From Rikenellaceae bacterium DTU049 (lineage in GTDB: Bacteria; Bacteroidota; Bacteroidia; Bacteroidales; DTU049), in assembly GCA_001513285.1 (NCBI GenBank), contig LFTI01000072.1, positions 51,337-89,581 of the forward strand: DNA of 38,245 nucleotides. Direction: 5' to 3'. Shown here piece by piece: positions 9,107-16,117 of the stretch (within the stretch, counting starts at the first letter, position 1; every line of letters begins with the position of its first letter). The position numbers and the translations under genes are program-made. A model generated the notes under the pieces. The model saw nothing but the letters and a program-made list of their open reading frames with translations. It was not told the origin of the DNA and made no database searches.

Positions 9107-9138
9107 ATTTTTGTTTTAGGGGTTGAATTTTATTAGTG

Positions 9139-9167
9139 CAAAATTAACTATTTTTTTTAATATGCAA
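9139..9167 (-). promoter_or_regulatory. Promoter of the HU gene (-33 TTG, -7 TAATTTTG)
   Basis: On the minus strand the -7 box TAATTTTG covers 9146-9139 and a -33 TTG covers 9167-9165, 18 bp apart, close to the Bacteroidota sigma-factor consensus. The box ends 32 bases before the ATG. Confidence 0.65.
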
Positions 9168-9319
9168 ATATATAGACATTTTTTATTAAAATATTTTATA
9201 AATATTATAAAAATAAGTATTAAATAGAGATAATATAAGCTAAACATATATAATTATTATATAAATTAATTTTTTGTATTCTATGAAAAATGATTTACTT
9301 TGCGATAAATATTAATAAA

Positions 9320-10117
9320 ATGAAAGATATAATTTCTAAAGCATTTGAAAATAGAGAACTTCTAGAAGATAAAAACATTAAAAAATTGATATTTAGTGTT
9401 GTCGAGCAATTAAATAATGGAGAAATACGTGTGGCAGAGCCAAAAGGTGATAAATGGATCGTAAATGAATGGGTGAAAAAAGCTATTTTATTATACTTTG
9501 CAATTACTAAAACTGAAAAAATTGAAATAGGTCCATTGGAATTTAATGATAAAATACCTTTGAAAACTGGGTATGATAATTTAAATGTGAGAGTAGTACC
9601 TACTGGCATAGCTAGATATGGGAGTTATCTCGCACCTGGCGTTGTTCTTATGCCAGGTTATGTTAATATTGGTGCATATGTAGATAGCGGAACTATGATA
9701 GATACATGGGTGACAGTCGGTTCATGTGCTCAAATAGGAAAAAATGTACATTTAAGTGGTGGAGTAGGCATTGGAGGTGTTTTAGAGCCCATTCAAGCCA
9801 ATCCAGTAATAATTGAAGATAATTGCTTTATAGGATCGCGATCTATAATAGTAGAAGGTGCTAGAATATGCGAAGGTGCAGTAATAGCTGCAGGAACTAT
9901 TATCACTGCTTCTACACATATTATTGACGTTACAAAATCAGAACCAATAGAATATAAAGGTTATGTGCCACCTCGTAGTATAGTTATCTCTGGTACCTAC
10001 TCAAAGCAATTTCCAGCTGGTATTTATAATTTACCTTGTGCATTAATAATAGGTGAAAGAAAAGAGTCTACAGATGTTAAAACTCAATTAAATGATATTT
10101 TACGAGGTAAAATTTAA
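9320..10117 (+). CDS. dapD: 2,3,4,5-tetrahydropyridine-2,6-dicarboxylate N-succinyltransferase
   Basis: It transfers succinyl from succinyl-CoA to tetrahydrodipicolinate in the succinylase branch of lysine/meso-diaminopimelate synthesis. The sequence has a helical N-terminal part, then hexapeptide-repeat left-handed beta-helix coils (GTMIDTWVTVGSCAQIGKNV, LSGGVGIGGVLEP, IIEDNCFIGSRSIIVEGA) and a short C-terminal strand (YSKQFPAGIYNLPCALIIG). About 265 residues, near the usual length. I chose the ATG at 9320 (MKDIISKAFENRELL). A more upstream ATG at 9290 precedes a -7-like TACTTTG (9296-9302), so it is probably untranscribed. No operon partner; the island at 10.1-11.9 kb follows. Confidence 0.93.
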   Translation: MKDIISKAFENRELLEDKNIKKLIFSVVEQLNNGEIRVAEPKGDKWIVNEWVKKAILLYFAITKTEKIEIGPLEFNDKIPLKTGYDNLNVRVVPTGIARYGSYLAPGVVLMPGYVNIGAYVDSGTMIDTWVTVGSCAQIGKNVHLSGGVGIGGVLEPIQANPVIIEDNCFIGSRSIIVEGARICEGAVIAAGTIITASTHIIDVTKSEPIEYKGYVPPRSIVISGTYSKQFPAGIYNLPCALIIGERKESTDVKTQLNDILRGKI

Positions 10118-10200
10118 TTTGTTACTAAAAATTTTAATTGAGTATAATATTTTATTTTTATAAATTTAGTAAGTATCAAAAAGATAAATTAATTTATTGA

Positions 10201-10221
10201 GAAAGAATAGGTGATAGGAGG
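10201..10221 (+). repeat. Short interspersed repeat containing TAGGTGATAGG
   Basis: It reads GAAAGAATAGGTGATAGGAG and corresponds to the minus strand at 512-540 beside dxs. Intergenic, no coding sense. Confidence 0.4.
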
Positions 10222-10264
10222 AGGAATTTTAATATAGTGGTAAAGGAATAATTAACATTTATTT

Positions 10265-10391
10265 GCAAACACCGATGAATACCTGGCTCTGCCTAAAGAT
10301 CATAACGTGATTTCCAAGATCTGCTTTATTAATTTATGGTAGATGGCCATATAAAAGCTAGCAAAAGAAATGGTAGACAAGTTTATAAATG
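10265..10391 (+). pseudogene. IS1595-type transposase remnant A
   Basis: Conceptual translation in broken frames gives (N)IDEYLALPKDH then, past a one-base loss, RDFQDLLY-stop-FMVDG and HIKASKRNGRQVYKC. This matches the first 75 or so residues of the intact transposase at 32183-33175 but lacks about 28 codons, including the first Cys pair of the zinc ribbon. It is a direct repeat of remnant B at 11649-11805 and shares both the deletion and the in-frame TAA. Homology stops abruptly at about 10391 and passes into the inverted-repeat element. Confidence 0.85.
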
Positions 10392-10393
10392 TA

Positions 10394-10468
10394 ACTATGT
10401 GAACTTTGTGTAATATCTTAGTGTTTTTTGTGGTAAAATAATTTACCTACAAAAAACATTATAGGACC
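10394..10468 (+). repeat. Right half of the inverted-repeat element
   Basis: This aligns with 14390-14465 with few differences. Shared landmarks are GTGAACTTTGTGTAATA, CTTTGTGGTAAAATAATTTA (one mismatch here) and the terminal AACATTATAGGACC, compared with AACGTTATAGAACC in the 14-kb copy. The left half is absent, and the fragment is joined directly to IS remnant A. Confidence 0.75.
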
Positions 10469-10490
10469 GAAAATTTTTAAAGAAAATCCA

Positions 10491-10519
10491 TTGCAGTTTA
10501 AAATAAAGTTTTATATTTG
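10491..10519 (+). promoter_or_regulatory. Promoter of the Mrr-like gene (-33 TTG, -7 TATATTTG)
   Basis: TTG at 10491-10493 is followed after 18 bp by an exact -7 box TATATTTG at 10512-10519. The box is about 98 bases from the ATG, so this gene has a long 5' leader, unlike its neighbours. The promoter starts 22 bp after the end of the inverted-repeat element. Confidence 0.6.
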
Positions 10520-10617
10520 CAACAAAATAAAAGTCCAAGTTTTCATAAACAATGTTGCGAAACTTGACGCGGGTATGCTGAAAACCGAATAGAGTAAGCA
10601 CTTTAAATATTTATATT

Positions 10618-11643
10618 ATGAATTATTGGCTTCATAGAATTTCATATTTAGCAGAACTATCATATCCTTTACTTGAAAGAGGATTTCTGACAATTGGGTT
10701 CTCAGATTTTACAAAGAAAGAGTTTATTGATAAAGTACTCGAAAATGATCAGAACTATTTCTACCGACAATTTCAAGAAATGTGGGGTATAGTTCCACGT
10801 ACAAGACATAACCTTTGGAGATTTTTGAAATTCAATAAGGGAGATATTGTCATCGTACCAAGTTGGGGTACTTTTTGGGTTTGTGAAATCATAGACGAAA
10901 AACCCTTATTGATTAACGAGACCTATTCTGATGACCTCAAAACATGGGGAAATAAAAAAGTACTTTCTGATGGAATCCACCTTATTTCAGAAAATGGTAA
11001 GCGCTATGACTTGGGATTTGCCAGAAAGGTGAAAATTCTTCACAAGGATATATCCAGAGCAAAGTTTGCTGATGCCAATCTGACATCAAGAATGAAAATC
11101 CGCCAGACTAACTGCTTGATTAATGACTTGGTAGAAAGTATTGAGCAAAGTATCGCAAACTTCCAAGAGAATAGACCAATTCACCTTCATTCGATAATCG
11201 TTGAAAAAACGATTAACATTATTTTAGATACTATTAAGACTGAATTGAACCCCGATAAATTTGAAAAGTTAGTAATGACATATTTCAAGACAATTGGGGC
11301 AAACGAAGTTACCATTCCAGCCAAAAATGAGAGAGGCAAAGAAGGAGATGCCGATATTGTGGCTGTTTTTGAGAATTTAAAGTTGATAATCTACATTCAA
11401 GCAAAATTTCACAAAGACAAAGACAACGAATGGGCAATAAATCAAATTTTAGACTATAAGACTAACAGAGAAAGCATTGATGATGGATATAATAAAATTG
11501 CTTGGGTCATAACTTCAGCTGACACCTTCAATGACGAAGCAAAGAAAATCGCCGCAGAAAATGAAATTCAACTGATTGACGGTATAGAATTTTCCAAAAT
11601 GCTCTTGAATGCAGGAATTAACTTACTGAATACCAACTTATAA
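10618..11643 (+). CDS. Mrr-like (type IV) restriction endonuclease with unrecognised N-terminal domain
   Basis: 341 residues. The C-terminal part (about 213-330) is an Mrr/PD-(D/E)XK nuclease: FEKLVMTYFKTIGANEVTIP, then GDADI (about 243-247) and IYIQAKFHK (about 258-266) supply the acidic and Q-x-K active-site residues, and WVITSADTF plus LIDGIEF complete the fold. Mrr enzymes cleave DNA bearing foreign or modified bases. The N-terminal ~140 residues contain FNKGDIVIVPSWGTFWVCEI, which reads like a small beta-barrel sensor of PUA/EVE type, but I cannot name the family. No methylase or partner gene adjoins it. Base composition and codon choice (more GCC, GAC, AAC) are visibly less AT-rich than the neighbours, and dead IS fragments flank it, so transfer is likely. 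A defence role is inferred from the family. Confidence 0.82.
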   Translation: MNYWLHRISYLAELSYPLLERGFLTIGFSDFTKKEFIDKVLENDQNYFYRQFQEMWGIVPRTRHNLWRFLKFNKGDIVIVPSWGTFWVCEIIDEKPLLINETYSDDLKTWGNKKVLSDGIHLISENGKRYDLGFARKVKILHKDISRAKFADANLTSRMKIRQTNCLINDLVESIEQSIANFQENRPIHLHSIIVEKTINIILDTIKTELNPDKFEKLVMTYFKTIGANEVTIPAKNERGKEGDADIVAVFENLKLIIYIQAKFHKDKDNEWAINQILDYKTNRESIDDGYNKIAWVITSADTFNDEAKKIAAENEIQLIDGIEFSKMLLNAGINLLNTNL

Positions 11644-11648
11644 AAAAG

Positions 11649-11805
11649 AAAATATCGATAAATACTTAGCTCTGTTCAAGAATCACAAACGTGATTTCTA
11701 AGATCTGCTTTATTAATTTCTGGTAGATGGCCATATAAAAGCTGGCAAAAGAAATGGCAGACAAGTTTATAAATGCAAAACCTGCGGTTATCAATTCCGT
11801 GAAAT
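11649..11805 (+). pseudogene. IS1595-type transposase remnant B
   Basis: It reads ENIDKYLALFKNHKRDF-stop-DLLY-stop-FLVDG then HIKAGKRNGRQVYKCKTCGY and QFRE, matching the N-terminus of the intact transposase at 32183-33175 minus about 28 codons. It continues some 30 bp further into the transposase than remnant A. It begins 5 bp after the stop codon of the Mrr-like gene and has the same orientation as remnant A, so the two bracket that gene as direct repeats about 1.4 kb apart. Confidence 0.88.
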
Positions 11806-11872
11806 AATCACAAGTACTAAAATGTTTTGATTAATATTAATCATCTTTTAATAAAACTTCATACATTAATAT

Positions 11873-11880
11873 TATTTTTG
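11873..11880 (+). promoter_or_regulatory. -7 box (TATTTTTG) of the copper ATPase gene
   Basis: An exact TAnnTTTG match ending 20 bases before the ATG at 11901. No clear -33 TTG was seen. No recognisable metal-regulator operator could be identified. Confidence 0.55.
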
Positions 11881-11900
11881 TATTAATAAATGCTATAATC

Positions 11901-14063
11901 ATGGAAAAGAAATTTTCATTTAGTGTGCAGGGTATGGTGTGTGCGATGTGTGTAAAAAATGTAGAAAATGCAGTTAAAAAATTAGATGGAGTCAAATATG
12001 TATCTGTAAATCTGGCTACTCAAAAAGCATTTGTAATAGCTAATGATAATATTAGTTTTGAAGATATAAAAAAAGCTATCGAAAAAGCAGGTTATAAAGC
12101 CACTACGGATGCTCCCACAGAAGATTTAATAGAAAAACAATTCCAAGAAGCAAAGCGAAATATGAATTTATCGCTCTATATTACTATTCCATTGATGTTA
12201 CTGATGATTATTCATATGAGTGGAATCCATATACCTTATTTCATCGTTATAGAGCTAATAGCTAGCACAGCAGTGATATTTATCACTGGTAGAAAAATGC
12301 TCAGAAATGCTTGGGTTGCTCTGATACATTCTCACACTAATATGGATACATTATTATCAATAGGAGCTATCTCTGCGTGGTTAACAAATATTTTAGCAAT
12401 TTTGGGATTAGATGTACTTTCATTTGGTACAGTTGCAGCTATGATTATTACACTCAATCTCATAGGTAGATACATAGAGTCTAGGATGAAAAGTAATGCT
12501 GCTAAAGAGATTAGACTTTTGATCTCATTAAAAGCAAATACAGCAAATGTATTGAATAACGAAACAATTATAGAAACACCCATTGATGCTGTTAAATTAG
12601 GCGAAATCATCATTATTCGTCAAGGCGAAAAAATACCTTTGGATGGTAAAATAATTGAAGGTAAAGCTTCTATAAATGAATCAATGGTTACAGGAGAACC
12701 ACTACCAGTTTACAAAACAGTTAATGACAATGTGATAAGCGGCACTATTGTGGAGAATGGTATTATAAATGTAAAAGTAGAAAAAGTAGGGGAAGAAACT
12801 TTTATCAATCAAATGATAAAATTAGTAGAAGAAGCTCAATCATCTAAAATGCCCATACAAGCTCTGGCAGATAAAATAACAAGATATTTCGTTCCCATAG
12901 TTTTAATATTAGCCTTATTAAGCTTTGTTTTTTGGTTTTTTAATTATGAACTATATTTACCATTTTTACATAAAGCAGCAAATATTTTTCCATGGATCAT
13001 TACAGATGCAGGAGCTTTGTCTACAGCTATTTTTTCTTTAGTAGCTACTTTAGTAATCGCCTGTCCATGTGCTCTAGGATTAGCAACTCCTATGGCTCTA
13101 GTAACATCTAGTGGTGTAGCTGCTAAAAAAGGCCTAATAATTAAAAATGGCGAAGCTATCCAAATGGCTAAAGATATTAATGTGATTTTATTTGATAAAA
13201 CTGGTACTATCACAACAGGTCAATTAACGGTTGTAGATCATAATTTAGATGATGAGGTTCTAAATGTTATAGCTAATATAGAAGAAAATTCGATACATCC
13301 CTTAGCAAAAGCAATTGTTAATTATGTTATTGACAAAGCTAAATTCAAAAAAATAACAATAACAGATATAGAAGAAATTAGCGGACAGGGCATTAAAGGA
13401 AAATTTAATAATGATATTTTTAATATAGGTAAACCAATTTATCCAGAAAATTATTTAAATTTCCTTGAAAATGGAGAAACGGTGTTAGAAGTTACAAAAA
13501 ATAATGAAATAATAGGTTACATCAGAATAAGTGATATTTTGAAGTCTAATGCAGCTAATACTATTGCAAAAATTAAAGAATTAGGGTTGATAACCGCTAT
13601 GGTTACTGGAGACAATGAGATAACAGCTCATAATATTGCAAATAAAATCTCAATAGACGAAGTGTGGGCAGGCGTATCACCCGAAAAAAAAGTAGATATT
13701 ATTAGAAAATATCAAATAGAAGGTAAAAAAGTAATGATGGTAGGCGATGGGATAAATGATGCAGCAGCCCTGAAAGCAGCTGAAATAGGTGTTGCTATTG
13801 GCACAGGCTCAGACCTCACTATCGAGAGTGCTGATATTATAATCTCAAAAGGTGATATATCAAAAATATTAGATGCTATTAATTTATCCAAATTAACTTT
13901 TAAAAAAATAAAACAAAACCTTTTCTGGGCATTTATATATAACATAATAGCAGTACCTATGGCTATGATGTCTCTCCTCCACCCAATAATCGCAGAGGCA
14001 GCTATGTTGTTAAGCTCTATAACTGTTATTTATAATTCGAGTAGAATAAAAAAAATGAAATAG
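11901..14063 (+). CDS. copA: Heavy-metal (copper-type) translocating P1B-ATPase
   Basis: An inner-membrane pump that exports Cu(I), or possibly supplies copper to cuproenzymes. 720 residues. There is one N-terminal HMA domain with the metal-binding GMVCAMC (Cys14 and Cys17). Transmembrane segments start near residue 90, and the intramembrane metal site ACPCALGLATPMAL has CPC at 388-390. The actuator has SMVTGEPLP, phosphorylation occurs at Asp432 in DKTGT, and the hinge is GDGINDAAAL near 616. The nucleotide-domain motif reads SIHPLAKAI, a normal variant of SEHPL. CPC favours Cu(I) or Ag(I) over Zn/Cd pumps, but the export-versus-assembly subtype cannot be decided here. The stop codon is followed after two bases by the inverted-repeat element. 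Confidence 0.9.
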   Translation: MEKKFSFSVQGMVCAMCVKNVENAVKKLDGVKYVSVNLATQKAFVIANDNISFEDIKKAIEKAGYKATTDAPTEDLIEKQFQEAKRNMNLSLYITIPLMLLMIIHMSGIHIPYFIVIELIASTAVIFITGRKMLRNAWVALIHSHTNMDTLLSIGAISAWLTNILAILGLDVLSFGTVAAMIITLNLIGRYIESRMKSNAAKEIRLLISLKANTANVLNNETIIETPIDAVKLGEIIIIRQGEKIPLDGKIIEGKASINESMVTGEPLPVYKTVNDNVISGTIVENGIINVKVEKVGEETFINQMIKLVEEAQSSKMPIQALADKITRYFVPIVLILALLSFVFWFFNYELYLPFLHKAANIFPWIITDAGALSTAIFSLVATLVIACPCALGLATPMALVTSSGVAAKKGLIIKNGEAIQMAKDINVILFDKTGTITTGQLTVVDHNLDDEVLNVIANIEENSIHPLAKAIVNYVIDKAKFKKITITDIEEISGQGIKGKFNNDIFNIGKPIYPENYLNFLENGETVLEVTKNNEIIGYIRISDILKSNAANTIAKIKELGLITAMVTGDNEITAHNIANKISIDEVWAGVSPEKKVDIIRKYQIEGKKVMMVGDGINDAAALKAAEIGVAIGTGSDLTIESADIIISKGDISKILDAINLSKLTFKKIKQNLFWAFIYNIIAVPMAMMSLLHPIIAEAAMLLSSITVIYNSSRIKKMK

Positions 14064-14321
14064 TTGGTTCTATAACGTTTATTGTGGGTAATGATTAAAA
14101 AAGAGTAATTTTATAAAAATGAATTTTATTTATTATTTTACACTTAAAGATTAACCACAGAGTTTACAAAGAAGGCACAAAGAACACAGAGAATGTTAGA
14201 AATTTACCCCGTAAAATAACTACTATTATACTTTGAATGTATCTTTTATTTTATATCTCACGGGGTGAATTGTCTGAACCATGATTTTTGGTATTAAAGG
14301 ATTTTGGAATTTTGTTTTTCA

Positions 14322-14333
14322 GGGCTAAAGCCC
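14322..14333. repeat. Small hairpin GGGC-TAAA-GCCC
   Basis: A 4-bp GC stem with loop TAAA inside the inverted-repeat element. It is one of three palindromes in the window that keep the TAAA loop while the stem sequence changes. Confidence 0.6.
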
Positions 14334-14353
14334 ATATTCTTTTTTATGTCATA

Positions 14354-14373
14354 CCCTGACCTAAAGGTCAGGG
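14354..14373. repeat. Hairpin CCCTGACC-TAAA-GGTCAGGG
   Basis: A perfect 8-bp stem with loop TAAA, 20 bp after the GGGC hairpin, inside the inverted-repeat element. No T-run follows, so it is not a typical terminator, though it sits between two convergent genes. Confidence 0.75.
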
Positions 14374-14518
14374 TTAATAATCTACACTTTGTGAACTTTG
14401 TGTAATAACTTTGCGTTCTTTGTGGTAAAATAATTTATCCACACCAAAATAAACGTTATAGAACCTTTTTATTCTCTAATTTATTTTTTAAAAATTTTGT
14501 TTGATTATTTTCCTACAT

Positions 14519-16108
14519 TCAATCAATGTTTGGTACATCCCAATTAATACTTTGATCCCATTTTTTCATTATCTCTATTTGCTGTGGATATCTAAATACT
14601 CTTTCAGGTAATTGGCGTTGAATAAAATTGCCCGTATCATATTTACCATTTTCATTTTTATCTGTTACCAGAAATAGTTCATATTTATCTGATAATAATT
14701 CATGAATGATACAAATAGTACTACCTTGTGAAATATTAACACTCTTTTTAAGTAAATTACCATTTATTTCGATTATTCCATTCCAGGCTAATGGATTAGT
14801 AAAATTAATAGTTAAATTAGAAATTTCATTATTAGATAATTTAGAAAATCTAATTTTATCTTCTTTGTTGTAAGTATTAGCGATAGATTCTGCTGTTTTA
14901 TCTTTTATTATTAATTCATAATCTCCATCCGAAATTTTATTCATTATGTTATGATGTAGTGCATAATCATCAGATAAAGACAATCTGATAGTATCTATTT
15001 CATTTTTAATTAAAAAGACAGAATCTTTATTTATCCATTTAAATGGTAAAGATCCTCTAATAATGAATGAATCTGATGGTAATAATTGTCCATCATAGCT
15101 CAATAATTTTAACTGTAAAATAGTATCTTGAGGAATTTTTTTAGTATTAAGCAAACCAGTGAATATATTCAGAGTAGTATCTAGTCCGTTATCTACTATT
15201 TTAATTTTAGTAGTATCCCATTCAGTTATAGGATTATAAATAAATAAAGTATCATTATTTGCACTCCAATAGGTATAAATATTTGAGGAATTTGGATTAA
15301 TAGAAATCTGAGGATTATCCAGTGGTTGATTAAAAATCACAATGCTATTATTTAGATTTAATCTAGGTGCACTAACTACACGTTTTTCCCTAGGAAATTC
15401 TAAAAAAGTTAAAATATCTAAATTTTCTTGTTTACAATTTTTAGATAACTCAATTTTATTGCTATAAAAACCAACATGTTCTTTATTAATTTCATACATC
15501 ATATTATTATTCAGATCCTCCAAAGCATACATATACCAATCATTTGGAGGCAGATTAGAAAATAAAAAATTTCCATCATTGATGTAATCTATGTATGTAG
15601 GCATAGTATCCCAATTAAAATCTGACAAATCAGTTAAAATAACAATACCTTTGCTCATCGGTAAATCTAATTCTGATATTATAGCTTTGCCACTAATAAA
15701 GCAGCTATCTATGCTAGCACCTGTAGAGAAGGTATATGTTAATCTATTTAAAATATTTCCCTCAGTAATATCAATAATGGCTTGATTAAAAGTAATAGTA
15801 TAAGTAGTATTATCCCTCAGACTGTCATTAAAAGATAAAATAACTTTTTTGCCTTGAGTAGAAATATCATACATATTACTAGGTAAGTAAGGATTGACAA
15901 CTACTTTATTTTTAGTAACTGATTTAATAAATTCATCAAAAACAAAAATAATTTCTGTACTATTAAAATTTATCGTAGAATCTGTTGGGGTCGCAGAAAT
16001 GAGCTGAGGAGGAGTTTTGTCAATAGGTCCACCACTTGGCATTTCTACAGTAGCACAGCTAATAATTATTAGAGATAATAAAAAAAAATATACTAAGGGA
16101 ATTTTCAT
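14519..16108 (-). CDS. Lipoprotein with N-terminal SbsA-type Ig-like domain
   Basis: About 529 residues. The signal peptide ends in the lipobox LIIISC, so it is anchored in the envelope. Residues of about 30-130 form a bacterial Ig-like (SbsA/Big_5) domain: KTPPQLISATPTDSTINFNS, then IIFVFDEFIKSV and TTYTITFNQAIID. The remainder is beta-rich and unrecognised; an EF-like DKNENGKYDTG near the C-terminus resembles a calcium loop. This type of lipoprotein is widespread in Bacteroidota with no settled function. I start at the ATG at 16108; the in-frame TTG just before it is less likely. It lies 9 bp downstream of pgi and is probably co-transcribed. Confidence 0.75.
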   Translation of the reverse strand: MKIPLVYFFLLSLIIISCATVEMPSGGPIDKTPPQLISATPTDSTINFNSTEIIFVFDEFIKSVTKNKVVVNPYLPSNMYDISTQGKKVILSFNDSLRDNTTYTITFNQAIIDITEGNILNRLTYTFSTGASIDSCFISGKAIISELDLPMSKGIVILTDLSDFNWDTMPTYIDYINDGNFLFSNLPPNDWYMYALEDLNNNMMYEINKEHVGFYSNKIELSKNCKQENLDILTFLEFPREKRVVSAPRLNLNNSIVIFNQPLDNPQISINPNSSNIYTYWSANNDTLFIYNPITEWDTTKIKIVDNGLDTTLNIFTGLLNTKKIPQDTILQLKLLSYDGQLLPSDSFIIRGSLPFKWINKDSVFLIKNEIDTIRLSLSDDYALHHNIMNKISDGDYELIIKDKTAESIANTYNKEDKIRFSKLSNNEISNLTINFTNPLAWNGIIEINGNLLKKSVNISQGSTICIIHELLSDKYELFLVTDKNENGKYDTGNFIQRQLPERVFRYPQQIEIMKKWDQSINWDVPNID

Positions 16109-16117
16109 CAAAAAAGA

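Larger units (their letters stand above)
10118..10617. other. 500-bp intergenic strip built of repeats and remnants
   Basis: There is no intact gene. In order it holds AT-rich DNA, a short TAGGTGATAGG repeat (10201-10221), decayed IS1595 transposase fragment A (10265-10391), the right half of the inverted-repeat element (10394-10468), and then the promoter and leader of the Mrr-like gene. In the leader, GTC-AAGTTT (10533-10542, one bulged C) can pair with AAACTTGAC (10560-10568) as a hairpin. Confidence 0.7.
14066..14465. mobile_element. 400-bp non-coding element with perfect 18-bp terminal inverted repeats (MITE-like)
   Basis: The left end is GGTTCTATAACGTTTATT (14066-14083) and the right end AATAAACGTTATAGAACC (14448-14465), exact reverse complements. 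No open frame of note lies between. The interior contains mirrored phrases related to TTTGTGGTTAA/TTAACCACAGAG, and two hairpins with TAAA loops (14322-14333 and 14354-14373). It fills almost the whole gap between the convergent copA and Ig-like lipoprotein genes. Related fragments occur at 190-360 and 10394-10468. No target duplication longer than TT is visible. The termini are seen directly; mobility by a transposase in trans is inferred. Confidence 0.75.

Noticed and set aside
9290-9319. Upstream ATG giving a ten-residue longer DapD
   Set aside because: A -7-like TACTTTG lies just downstream of it, and the family N-terminus aligns from the ATG at 9320.
10520-10617. Riboswitch or small RNA in the long leader of the Mrr-like gene
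   Set aside because: Only one modest hairpin (10533-10568) is visible and no known aptamer pattern was recognised.
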